Positions 54,786 to 64,000 of a stretch of 64,000 nt of DNA are shown here, in pieces. The notes below the pieces were generated by a model. The model had not been told where the DNA came from, searched no databases, and saw only the letters and a list, made by a program, of their open reading frames with translations. Each line of letters begins with the position of its first letter. The stretch's first letter is position 1. Position numbers and translations under genes: made by a program. The stretch is from Symbiodinium natans (taxonomy: Eukaryota > Sar > Dinophyceae > Suessiales > Symbiodiniaceae), in contig CAJNDS010000136.1 of assembly GCA_905221605.1 (NCBI GenBank), forward strand, positions 186,001 to 250,000. Direction: 5' to 3'.

Positions 54786-55727
54786 TGGCAAGATTCTGGT
54801 TCACTGGGCATCTTCCCATTCAGAAAAGTCAGCAGCACCTGTTTGGTTGAACCTGGAAAGTCAGTTCACGCACCTGCTGATTCTTCAGCTATTTCTCAGG
54901 GGTATCATTCAGAGAAGGGCGTATAAAGCTCGAAACCCCACCCTAAACCCTAAACCCGAAACCCTAAACCCTAAATCCTAAACCCCTACACCCTAAACCC
55001 TAAACCCTAAACCGGGGTCGATGCACGCAGATAGTGACAGCGGCAAGCTCCAAACACTTAAGTGTCAGCGCTACGGCCGGATGAGATAGTTTAGGGTGGG
55101 CTTCGAAATGGTCGAGAGGTTCAGGGTGCAGGGTTTAGGGTTTAGGATTTGGGGCTTAGGGTTTGGGATTGGGGGTTTTAGGGTTTGGATTTCCTTTTTT
55201 GGAGGCTGGTCCAGAACCATCAATGCGTGTTACCATCAATGGGTGTTCGGGGCGGTTTAGGCCTAAAAGCTATCGAGACCTCACGGCCCTAAAGCCCTGA
55301 AGCCTTAACCCCAAACCCCAAACCCCGAACCCGAAACCCGAAACCCTAAATACAGTGGCCAAAGAAGAGTCAGGGTCTCACTGTCTACCTGGAAATCCCC
55401 GAAACGCATGGCTAATCCAACCATCGCCATCATTCGATGTCAAGTCCGGAGTCCCCGAAATTCTAAGGTCAGAACCATGGGCCCTTAGTATGGTCCCATC
55501 CTTGTCTATAGCGATCCAGGGTTTAGGGTTTAGGGTTTAGGGTCAATGTATAGTGTATATAGGGTTTCACAACAGGGGACCCAAAGTTCGGGCCCATACT
55601 TCGGATCCCCTATATATGCGAGCAAAACTCCAAAAGAAACAAGCCCTATAAACCTAAACCCTAAACTATAAACCCCAAACCCTAAACCCTAAGCCCTATG
55701 CAAGCCATGCATGTGTGCCTTGAGCAG
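54786..55727. other. Intergenic stretch
   Basis: Short telomeric arrays at 54943-55013, 55122-55160 and 55510-55542, and a hairpin-like segment at 55551-55618 (TATATAGGG ... CCCTATATATG). A coding-like piece at 55029-55086 is too short to judge. Nothing else supported. Confidence 0.5.
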
Positions 55728-57690
55728 GAGTTTATCTTGATCGCCGGCGACGCGAAGATCCAAGAGCCCTGGGCGTTCACGGAGGTGAGACCCCGACTCC
55801 TCTTTGGTTTAGGATATAGGGTTTAGGGTTTAGAGTTTGGGGTTTGGGGTTTAGGCTTTAGGGTTTAGGGTTTAGGGTTTGGGGTTTAGGGTTTGCCCGA
55901 ACCTCCTACCCTACAGGAGTCTGTTCTGTGCCTGTTTCTCGAACCCGGCAGCTCCAGGCCCACAAATTTTGAACTTAGGGGTTAGGGTCTTGAGAGAGCC
56001 CTCGTTGAAAAAAGGGTTTAGGGTTTAGGGTTTAGGGTTAGGGTTTAGGGTTTAGGGTTTAGGGCGCCTGTTTGTTTTGCTGACAGATCCCATGGCCCTA
56101 CACAGGGGTAGGTTGCAACATTATTTTCCTATAGTGCCCTTATCATCCCTACATACTCCTTATGAAGCCATGAAATGTTTAATTTTTAGAGGGCCTCAAA
56201 CCTACCCCAGTACAGATCTAGGGACGAAAGCAGGGACTCTTACGAGGGACCTTAGGGGTTATTAGGGGTTGCTAGGGGGAGCTGCTTGGATATAGAGGGA
56301 CTGTATGGTGTATATATAGCGGTTTTTTTAGGGGAATTAAGATCCCTAAACCCTCAACCCTCAACCCTAAACCCTAAACCCTAAACATCCCTAAACCCTA
56401 AACCCCAAACCCCAAACCCTAAACCCCTTCTGGTAGTTTTTTAAAGCAAGCAGCAGGCGAGTCCGGACGAAGCCTCAGGGGGCTTGGAGTTTGCCGCGGA
56501 GGTCGACAGCTTGTCCCACCAGAAGCTCGATCAGGGTTTAGGGGTTGAGGGGTTTTAGGGCTTTGCTGGGTTGTTTTTACTAGGTTTTGTTTGTTATATG
56601 TTTTATTTTTTTTGGGTTTTGCGTTTTTGAGTTTTTGGGTTTTGGGGCTTTTGGCTTTTGGCTTTTAGGTTTTGGTCTCGGGTTCTGGGATCCACCGCCC
56701 TAACCAAAACCAGCCCCAAATGACGTTTAAATGCGCTAGCCCTAGCCCTAAACCAGAAACCCTTACTTACACCCAAAACAGCTAAACCCTAAACCCTAAA
56801 CCCTAAACCCTAAACCCTAAACCCTAAACCCTAAACCCTAAACCCTAAACCCTAATTTGGTGCATCGGCCGTGACCTTGGAATTCATAGCCTTTCGCAGC
56901 CAAGGTTTTATAGGGTTCTTGAGGGAGGGGGGTTCATGGGGGGTAGGTACCTAGGGAGCCTTAAGGAAGCTTAGGGAGCCTTAGGGAATAGTGGGGAGTA
57001 TGAGGGAACCTTGGGTTACATACCCCCTTGAACCCCTAAACCCTAAACCCAAAACCCTAAACCCTAAACCCCAAACCCTAAACCCTAAACCCCTAAACCC
57101 CTAAACCCTAAACCCTCCTCCCTTAAGAACCCTATAAGCCAAGGTTCCAGCGGGTCTTCACCGATCCACACCTTCGACAGCGCCTGGCGACTTGTTGGCG
57201 CAGAGTTTGGAGCTTTGCTTTAGGGTTTAGGGTTTAGGGTTTAGGGTTTAGGGTTTAGGGTTTAGGGTTTAGGGTTTAGGGTTTAGGGCTTAGGGTTTAG
57301 GGTTTAGGGTTGAGAGTTTTGGGTTGAGGGTTTAGGGTTTAGGTTTTAGGGTTGAGGGTTTAGGGTTTAGGGTTTTGTAGCTCCCCATGACCCCCAACCT
57401 TACGGACCCTATAACTTATGGGAGGAATCATATCCTCTAAGTTTCTACGAGGCTTCACAAGCTTTCCTACTTACTGAATTCAGGCATATTTGACGAAATG
57501 CGGGTAGATCGTTTTTGTTTTGAGACTTGAAGCCGTTGGAGCCGATACGCGGCCTCCTATGTGATCATCTTAAGGGTTTAGGGTTTTGGGTTTAGGGTTT
57601 GTGTCCAGTACGTCTTCACTGCTTTCTGAACATCGAGATCCGCCCCGGCACGCCCCTCTGGTTCGTTCAGCTGCCGGCTGCCCGAAATCT
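55728..57690 (+). CDS. Unrecognised multi-exon gene (partial model)
   Basis: Exons 55728-55784 (EFILIAGDAKIQEPWAFTE), 56457-56535 (ASPDEASGGLEFAAEV), 57144 to about 57200 (PIHTFDSAWRLVG) and 57611 to about 57690 (RLHCFLNIEIRPGTPLWFVQ). The first three join in phase (GT-AG both times). The last join is uncertain. An in-frame ATG at 55698 could start the first exon. A further exon-like piece is at 58271-58344 (MGSGPITVRCFLCNSC), and a terminal-exon-like piece is at 59807-59897 (EVLQQLGELEALLRGVF, TAG). No family recognised. Confidence 0.45.
57220..57372. repeat. G-rich telomeric array
   Basis: TTTAGGG units with TTGAGGG and TTTTAGGG variants, following the exon near 57144-57200. Confidence 0.95.
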
Positions 57691-58602
57691 TTGCTACAAG
57701 CTTTCTCATGTCACCCTAAACCCTAAACCCTAAACCCTAAACCCGAAACCCTAAACCCTAAACCCTAAACCCTAAACCCTAAACCCCTGAGCGAACAGTT
57801 GCAGCGATCTTGTTGTTGGCGTAGGCGTAGGCCCGGTGGTGCCCAGAAAGCTGAAGTGCTGTCCGGGCCCTCTCAGCCCCTGAGCAGCCACCCGCAACCC
57901 CAAAACCCAAAACCCAAAACCCAAAACCCTAAACCCTAAACCCTAAACCCTAAACCCTAAATCTGGCTGGAGCAACAGCCCCAGTTTCACAGCAGAGTTT
58001 ACTGGGGCTTTTTTGTTTTAAGGAGCGACCCCTAAAACCCTAACCCGGGTGGGAAGCACGCCGCCCTAAACCCTAAGCCCACCCGAAGGTCCTAAGCCCT
58101 AAACCCATCCTAAACCCACCCTAAACCCTAAACCCTGCACCCTAAGCCCTGCTTTAGGTTTTACGTAGGGTTTAGGGTTTAGGGTTTAGGGTTTGGGGTT
58201 TAGGGTTTAGGGTTTAGGGTTTAGGGTAAGCCCTACGCCCTAAAACCTAAACCAAGACTTCCGGCCTCAGGAGGACATGGGCAGCGGTCCCATCACCGTG
58301 CGGTGCTTCCTGTGCAACAGCTGCCCGGTGCAATGCTTGCGGGTTAGCTGGGTTTAGGGTTTAGGGTTTAGGGTTTAGGGTTTAGCGTTTAGGGTTCGGG
58401 TTTGGGCTTTAGGGTGAGCACCCCGATGCAATCTTTCAAAGTGCTAGACTCTTGGGATGCAAAGGGCCCCCCCATTTCCCAAGTTACCTGCCAAGGTCCT
58501 AAGAACTCCACGGAAAGGCTTTTGGGGTTCCGGGGCATGGTCCCAGAAATCAGGGCCCCACGGGATCCAGTCAGCTCCTCACCGAACTCCTTGCTGGAAC
58601 TA

Positions 58603-58705
58603 CTGTTTGCTTAAGGACCCCAAAAAAATGAAGAAGCTTCCCTGTACGGGTAATAAGGGATTCTTCTTCTTTTGTCTTCTTCTCTTGGGGTTCTTAGGCA
58701 AATAG
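58603..58705. mobile_element. Inverted-repeat element, TTTGCTTAAGGACCCC family (copy 2)
   Basis: Ends CTGTTTGCTTAAGGACCCC and GGGGTTCTTAGGCAAATAG are inverse; same family as the introner at 37707-37810. Flanking duplication is not clear. Confidence 0.8.
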
Positions 58706-60230
58706 TAGGGAAGGCTGTATTTGGTTGTTCTTGCTACTTAGCAACCCAATTATAACTGTACGTGTAATCGTAACCCAATGAAGACCATATTAGGGCACTT
58801 GAGGGGCTTATAAGTGGGTTTTAAGTACAGTAACCTCCAGAAAGTTGGAACATGGTTTAAGGATGATTTGAGCTGGGGTTCCCTTCAGCATACCTCTTGG
58901 GGGTATGGGGATAAGGATTCCAATCTTTTGGGAGTTTACAGGAAGCCTTAAACCGAGTAAGCCCTAAACCAAGTAAACCCTGAACCTTAACTCCAAACTC
59001 TTCAGCCCCCAAACCCTTCAGGTCTTCATCCCCGAAGCCCATAAGCCATTAGACCCTTAAACCGCCCTAAACCCTAAACCCTAAACCCTAAACCCTAAAC
59101 ACTAGACCCTGAAAACCCTTAAGCCCTTCAGCTCTTAAACCCTCGTTCCACATCGAGGCCTGCCCTCTTTAACGCCGGCGCACATTGAGAGCTGTCTTGC
59201 CTGGTGCCGCGGCTTCCGTTCACTGGAGGCTCAGCAACAGGGGGGTTTAGGGTTTAGGGTTTAGGGTTGAGGGTTTAGGGTTTAGGGTTTAGGGTTTAGG
59301 CCCGTGGGAGGGTGGCTGAGACCCGAAACTTGTATTCTTTGACAAGCACAGTTTGTTGAGCCAGGGTGTCAGCACATCTTCCGTAATCCTAAACCCTAAA
59401 CCCTAAACCCTAAACCCTAAACCCTAAACCCTAAACCCTAAACCCTAAACCCTAAACCCGAAGCCCTACTTGAACCCTATACCTAAATCCGGCATCCCTG
59501 CCATGCAGGAGGGAAGAAAACCCCAAACCTGAAGCGAGAAGCCCTCAACCCTACGCCCTAAAGCCCTAAGCCCTCGGGTAGTATAGGGGCCTCACAAATT
59601 AGAATAGGGTTTTGGGGGGATGAGTATTGTATATAAACCCTAAACCCAAAACCCTAAACCCTAAACCCTAAACACTAAACCCTAAACCCTAAGCCCTAAA
59701 CCCTGAACCCCAAGCCCCAAACCCCAAACCCCAAACCCCAAACCCTAAACCCTAAACCCTAAACCCCACAAAAGGGCTTGGGGTCACACTTCGCCCCTGC
59801 GGAGGTGTTGCAGCAGCTCGGCGAGCTGGAGGCCTTATTGAGGGGGGTGTTCAGGGCCGAAGGAGCAACAGACTCAGTCGAAGCAGCAGCAGACTAGGGT
59901 TTAGGGTTTAGGGTTTAGGGTTTAGGGTTTAGGGTTTAGGGTTTAGGGTTTAGGGTTTAGGGTTTAGGGTTTGGCGTTTCAGGTTGCCGGCAGCTTCCTC
60001 AGTCCGTGCTCAATAGGGTTCGGGGTTTGGTGCTTAGGGGCTTTTTCAGCCAAAGCCCGTTGCAAAAGGGCTTGGTTTAGGGTTAGGGTTTGGGGTTTAG
60101 GGTTTAGGGTTTAGGGTTTATGAAGCTCTCCACTCTCGCCCTTCAGGGGAGCGCGGGCGCGCACGACCAGGCAATAAAAGGCCAAAGTACTCGAAGACCC
60201 TGAAGGAGCTCACGGACCCATAGTAACAAG

Positions 60231-60331
60231 TTGGGATGTTCCCCCTTGTACGAACAGTCCTTCATCGGGATTATCATGGGGGGTACTAGAATCCCTATTC
60301 AGGACTGTTAGTATAAGGGGGACCATCCCAA
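60231..60331. mobile_element. MITE-like hairpin element, TTGGGATGTTCCCCC family, intact
   Basis: 101 bp. Ends TTGGGATGTTCCCCCTTGTA and GTATAAGGGGGACCATCCCAA; inner arms GAACAGTCCTTCAT and AGGACTGTTAGT. Best-preserved copy in the window. Confidence 0.85.
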
Positions 60332-60444
60332 GGAACAAGTATATGTATGAGGGAGCCTTAGAAACCCGAGTTCAGGGAAAACCACATCCTCTGCTGAAGT
60401 TTAGGCAGTTTGCAAGTCTCCTAACTCAGGGTTGGGTTTGGGGT

Positions 60445-60591
60445 CTACTTGGAAGTTCATGGTACTTACTAACCAATTCTAGCTGTACTTCTAACCCACT
60501 TGTAAGCCCCTTAAGTGCCCCAAATTGTTTATATGTACAGTTATAAGTACAGCTATAATTGGTTAGTAAGTACCATGAGCATCCAAGTAGG
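60445..60591. mobile_element. Hairpin element, CTACTTGGAAGTTCATGG family, intact
   Basis: 147 bp. Arms of about 35 bp (CTACTTGGAAGTTCATGGTA and its near inverse TACCATGAGCATCCAAGTAG) form an almost complete hairpin. Confidence 0.85.
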
Positions 60592-60724
60592 GTTTGACTC
60601 CTGGTCACTCCAAAGCCCAAGACGCCTCCTGCGGGAAGGCGGCGGAGTTGAGGGATGACGATCTGGCCTTACTGTCCCCTTGTCCGCAGGCGTAGGGTTT
60701 CAGTTAGGGTTTAGGGTTTAGGGT

Positions 60725-60895
60725 TTAGGGTGTAGGGTGTAGGGTGTAGGGTTGAGGGTGTAGGGTGTAGGGTTTCGGGTGTGGGGTTGAGGGTTGAGGG
60801 TGTAGGGTGTAGGGTGTCGGGTGTAGGGTTGAGGGTGTAGGGTTGAGGGTCATTGAGGGTTGAGGGTTGAGGGTGCAGGGTTGAGGGTTGAGGGT
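60725..60895. repeat. Variant telomeric array of GTGTAGG and TTGAGGG units
   Basis: Canonical TTTAGGG at the left gives way to GTGTAGGGT and TTGAGGG units in mixed order. Confidence 0.93.
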
Positions 60896-61733
60896 GAGAG
60901 TACCTGGCACCGAAGGTTTCCGGTGCAGGCCATGCTCTGTGTTTCGGATTGCCTCTTAACGTGGGCTTTTGCACGGCTTGGTGGGAGGCAAACAATAGCT
61001 GCCTGAACCCTAAAGCCTAAACCCTAAACCCTGAACCCTACGCCCTAAACCCTAAACCCTAAAACCTAAACTCTTCATCAAGTGAGCAGGGATAGGATGA
61101 GGAGAGACGGGGAGTACAGTTGCATGGTTTTGGTCGATCTCTTTCTGCAGCATCCTTGCATCAGTTGCGTGGCTTGGGCCGGGATGCTTCAAGGTCGTTG
61201 AGTGGAGCAGTGAGTAGACCTAGATAGGAGGATGGGATGAATCTAGCTAGATCTGTGTAGAAGGGTGATGTACTGGGTGGAGGACGTGTAAGATAGTTTG
61301 TGTAGTGGGGTGTTTACTTTGTTGGGTCTTCTCGTGGTTGTGTTGAATTGTGTTGAACGCATGCCTTCTCCTGAAGTGAGAAGAGAGCTACCCTAAACCC
61401 TAATCCTCAAAACCCTAAACCCTAAACCCTAAACCCTACTTAGGGCGGGAGGTGCAATGCATTTTCGCCTTGAAGAGGTTCCCTCACAGAGACGGCCAGT
61501 TAGTGCCCTGCAGTGCGACTAAGACTGGTCAGCTAGGCGGGTGGCAAAAACAAAGCCCTGAACCCTAAAGGCTAAACCCTAAACCCCCTAAACCCCTAAA
61601 CCCCCTGAACCCTCTAAACCCCCTAAACCCCCTAAACCCCCTAAACCCTACCCCCCCCCTAAACCCTAACCCCTAAGCCCTAAACCCCAAACCCCCTTAA
61701 CCCTAAACCCTAAACCCTCTTTGACTTTATGAG

Positions 61734-61833
61734 GTTCGAGATGCTAGACGTGGACGCCAGCGGTGATCTCACCCTATCGGAGCTGGTGGACATCGGGCAG
61801 CTCCCAGAAGAGAAGGCGACACAACCATCTTAG
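61734..61833 (+). CDS. Terminal exon of an EF-hand protein
   Basis: After the acceptor TATGAG, the frame reads FEMLDVDASGDLTLSELVDI and ends TAG at 61831-61833. DVDASGDLTLSE is a complete EF-hand loop (D, D, S, D, T, E at the calcium positions). No upstream exon was identified in the preceding 2 kb, so the rest of the gene is unknown. The protein differs from the EF-hand gene at 43.8-45.8 kb. Confidence 0.6.
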
Positions 61834-64000
61834 GTTTAGGGTTTAGGGTTAGGGTTTAGGGCTTAGGGTTTAGGGTTTAGGGTTTAGGGCGGGAGCATAG
61901 CCAAGCTCGTTGCAAAAGGGTTTAGGGCCCTCAAGCAACAAAAAAAGGGTTTAGGGTTGAGGGTTTAGGGTTAACGGTCAGCTAGCTTGTCCGAGTCTGG
62001 GCTCAAACAGGTGCTTTTCCTTAGTTAGAGTCCTATATAGTGCTTTCTGCATTTTCCTCATCGAGAATTCATCCGTGCGTAAAGAACATGCTGCGAATGT
62101 GCAGTTGTATGAAGCTTGTCGGAGTTCAGCACCCGAGAGCTGTGGGAGCCTTCACGGGCGAAAGCAGAAAGTCAGGCTTGGGGTGGCGCGGTTTCGAGCC
62201 TCAAGCCCTCCTGCCCCCCCCCCCCCCCCCCCCCCACAGCGCTTGTGCTAAGTTGGGTGGTTGGGTGGCAAAAAAATCCACAAACCCCAAACCCCAAACC
62301 CTAAGCCTCCCCAAACTCTAAAACCCGGAGCCCTTTCGGGCTTCAAGGGCCGGAGGAGGCCGAACAAGAAGCCCAACCTCTGAGAGTTGCATATGTTTAG
62401 GGCCATCAAACCGCGTTGTCAGGCGCGGGAAATCTTCGAGAAGTGCCGGCGGCAGGACCTTGTGAAACCTTAAGCCCTAAACCTGAGCCCGATGTTTCGA
62501 AACTGCGTGAAGACCCAAGCTGTAGCTTCTTGGGTCCCTAGATAGGAGCCCCTGCACAGTAGGGTTTCTTGGCGTGAAGCATCTTCCATATTTTCGAAAG
62601 GGTTTACCCTAAACCCTAAACCCCAAACCCTAAACCCTAGACCCTAGGGTGTGCATGTGTGTGCTTACAGAGCATGCAACAAGTGGGAGTGAGAGCCTGA
62701 CACCCACCCACCCCCCTCCCCCCCATCTTTCTGCGTTGGAGCTGGCAGCACGGCAAGTAAACCTGCAACTTGCGCAACGCGCCTGTCATTCAGAATGCTT
62801 CATAAGGCAACGATCTCGATCATTTTCATGAGTCCCTGCCTGAACCTTTAAACCTTAAACCCTAAACCCTATACCCGAAACACCTTGAGGCACGGAAGGA
62901 AGAACAACTTCCCCAAACGAACGTGGTTTTGAACAGGGTTTGTCATGCCACCCGCCTAGCCGTGCACTGCGAACAGGGTTTATGGTATAGGGTCGAAGGT
63001 CATAATTTCAGCTTGCGCACCCCTAAACCCTAAACCCTAAACCCTAAACCCTAAACCCTAAACCCTAAACCTAAACCCTAAACCCTAAACCCTAAACCCT
63101 AAACCTGGGACTCAGGGCCTACGGAGTCAGCAAAGGCGCACACCAAGCGTTCGCCGCTGGAGTGCTCCGAGCAGGGGGCAAGTGGGACACGCTGCATGGA
63201 GGTGTTCCTGTTTGGGGCTTCAGATCTCCCAAACCCTAAACCCTAAACCCTAAACCCTAAACCCTAAACCCTAAACCCTAAACCCTAAACCCTAAACCCT
63301 AAACCCTAAACCCTAAACCCTAAACCCTAAAACCCTAAACCCTAAACCCTAAACCCTCTCAGCCTACAATGCAGGAAGGGGCGGCGGCCCTGACCATCAA
63401 CGACCTGCGGAACTACGCGCCGCGGCTAGGGTTTAGGGTTCAGGGGCGGGGGGGGGAGGGTGGGGGGAAGACCCTAAACGCCCCGCAAGCTCCAAAGCCA
63501 AGGTCAGAAGCCTGAACCTGGCCCTGGGCTCCGACGTCAAGGCCTCCCGCGCGGGCGTTGGGGGGTTTGGGGTTTAGGGATTTGGGGGTTGCAAAAAAGG
63601 GGGCTTTTGGGGCTTTTGGGGCTTGTGGGGCTTTTGGGGCTTTTGGGGCTTTTGGGGCTTTTGGGGCTTTTGGGGCTTTTGGGGCTTTTGGGGCTTTTGG
63701 GGCTTTTGGGGCTTTTGGGGGGGGGGGGGGGGGGGGGGGTGTTTTGCGGGTTTTGAGTGGGGGCCCCCACATAATTAAGCCTTCACCTTCTTGCACGCTA
63801 GCCCCCAGAGCCCTCCGGTTCAATGCAAGTCTTGTCCTTACCGGAAGGTGCCCAAAGCAGATCAGGAAGCTCAGCCACCGCCTAACATCCGACAAATAAA
63901 TCCGCGAGCGAGGGCTTGCTGGAGTCCTTCGCGCATACCGGCCACGAGAAGCAGCCGGAACGATGAGGTGCGAGCCTGCCCCTGGGCGGGTTTGGATTTA
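61834..64000. other. 3' end of window: exon-like islands among repeats
   Basis: Coding-like islands: 62336-62385 (GFKGRRRPNKKPNL, TGA), 62425-62474 (AREIFEKCRRQDLVKP, TAA), 63106-63222 (LRAYGVSKGAHQAFAAGVLR) and 63374-63426 (AALTINDLRNYAPR). Families not recognised and joins unresolved. Telomeric arrays at 63020-63105 and 63230-63355; poly-C at 62213-62236. Confidence 0.4.
63590..63740. repeat. TTTTGGGGC minisatellite ending in poly-G
   Basis: About 13 copies of the 9-bp unit GGGGCTTTT followed by a run of about 24 G. Frames give Phe-Gly-Ala or Pro-Lys-Ala repeats and are artefacts. Confidence 0.95.

Larger units (their letters stand above)
57700..61733. other. Repeat-rich stretch with few coding signals
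   Basis: Telomeric arrays at 57715-57785, 58160-58230, 58355-58395, 59392-59458, 59640-59765, 59897-59970 and 61570-61710; a variant array (GTGTAGG/TTGAGGG) at 60725-60895; mobile elements at 58603, 60231 and 60445. Exon-like pieces at 58271-58344 and 59807-59897 are noted under the preceding gene. Frames in 60.7-61.0 kb are Pro/Thr/Leu artefacts of the variant repeat. Confidence 0.55.
1..64000. repeat. Window-wide interstitial telomeric repeats (TTTAGGG/CCCTAAA)
   Basis: Well over a hundred arrays of the 7-bp telomeric unit, from 2 to about 40 copies, lie throughout the window. C-rich (CCCTAAA) and G-rich (TTTAGGG) arrays alternate on the + strand, so this is not a chromosome end. Variant units (TTGAGGG, TTCAGGG, TTTGGGG, GTGTAGG, CCCTAGA, CCCCAAA) form local homogeneous runs, which suggests local expansion of mutated units. 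Arrays interrupt introns and intergenic DNA; no recognised exon contains one. ITR-poor stretches are 18.0-20.6, 34.7-37.1, 40.8-42.0 and 52.8-53.6 kb. Only the largest arrays are listed separately. Confidence 0.97.

Noticed and set aside
63440-63899. Pro-Lys-Ala and Phe-Gly-Ala repeat proteins
   Set aside because: Derived from the 9-bp GGGGCTTTT minisatellite and poly-G/C run.

Overview
The window looks like nuclear DNA of a dinoflagellate, probably a Suessiales/Symbiodinium-like lineage (inference). Four things point there. TTTAGGG-type telomeric repeat arrays occur every few hundred bases in both orientations. Genes are on the + strand, G/C-rich at third codon positions and cut into very small exons. 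Donors are mostly GC or GA rather than GT: in the models worked out here I count about 14 GT, 21 GC and 9 GA, all with AG acceptors. Many introns are short inverted-repeat elements flanked by direct target duplications, i.e. introner-like DNA transposons. No rRNA, tRNA, CRISPR array or bacterial operon was seen.

Layout. 0.3-6.2 kb: C-terminal half of a SAR1-type small GTPase, six exons, with a TRIM-like terminal-repeat element inside. 6.2-11.8 kb: telomeric repeats, mobile-element relics and a few orphan exon-like islands. 11.85-31.7 kb: a 17-exon SPF30/SMNDC1 splicing-factor gene with two Tudor-like domains; its third intron (12.7-17.7 kb) holds a complete nine-exon, same-strand gene for an unrecognised 587-residue multi-pass membrane protein. 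18.2-20.6 kb is a telomere-repeat-free block bounded by a 15-bp GC-rich minisatellite. 32-34.6 kb: small unrecognised multi-exon gene. 35.0-39.5 kb: nine-exon gene for a large protein with a methyltransferase-like N-terminus and a glycosyltransferase-like C-terminus. 40.9-41.8 kb: composite microsatellite. 43.8-45.8 kb (possibly to 47.1 kb): EF-hand protein. 52.1-52.7 kb: tiny two-exon ORF whose introner carries a telomeric insertion. 53.5-54.8 kb: FCP1/NLI-interacting-factor-like HAD phosphatase. 55.7-64 kb: exon islands of unrecognised genes, including one EF-hand terminal exon.

The strongest biological signal is the interaction of two intron-building processes. Inverted-repeat introners insert into exons with duplications of 4-9 bp that often supply the splice sites. 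Telomeric arrays then sit inside those introners, in two cases bracketed by duplications of introner sequence (24 bp perfect; 13 bp with one mismatch). Exon models were derived by hand from reading-frame continuity, splice dinucleotides, duplications and family homology. They are phase-consistent except where stated, but not checked against transcripts.
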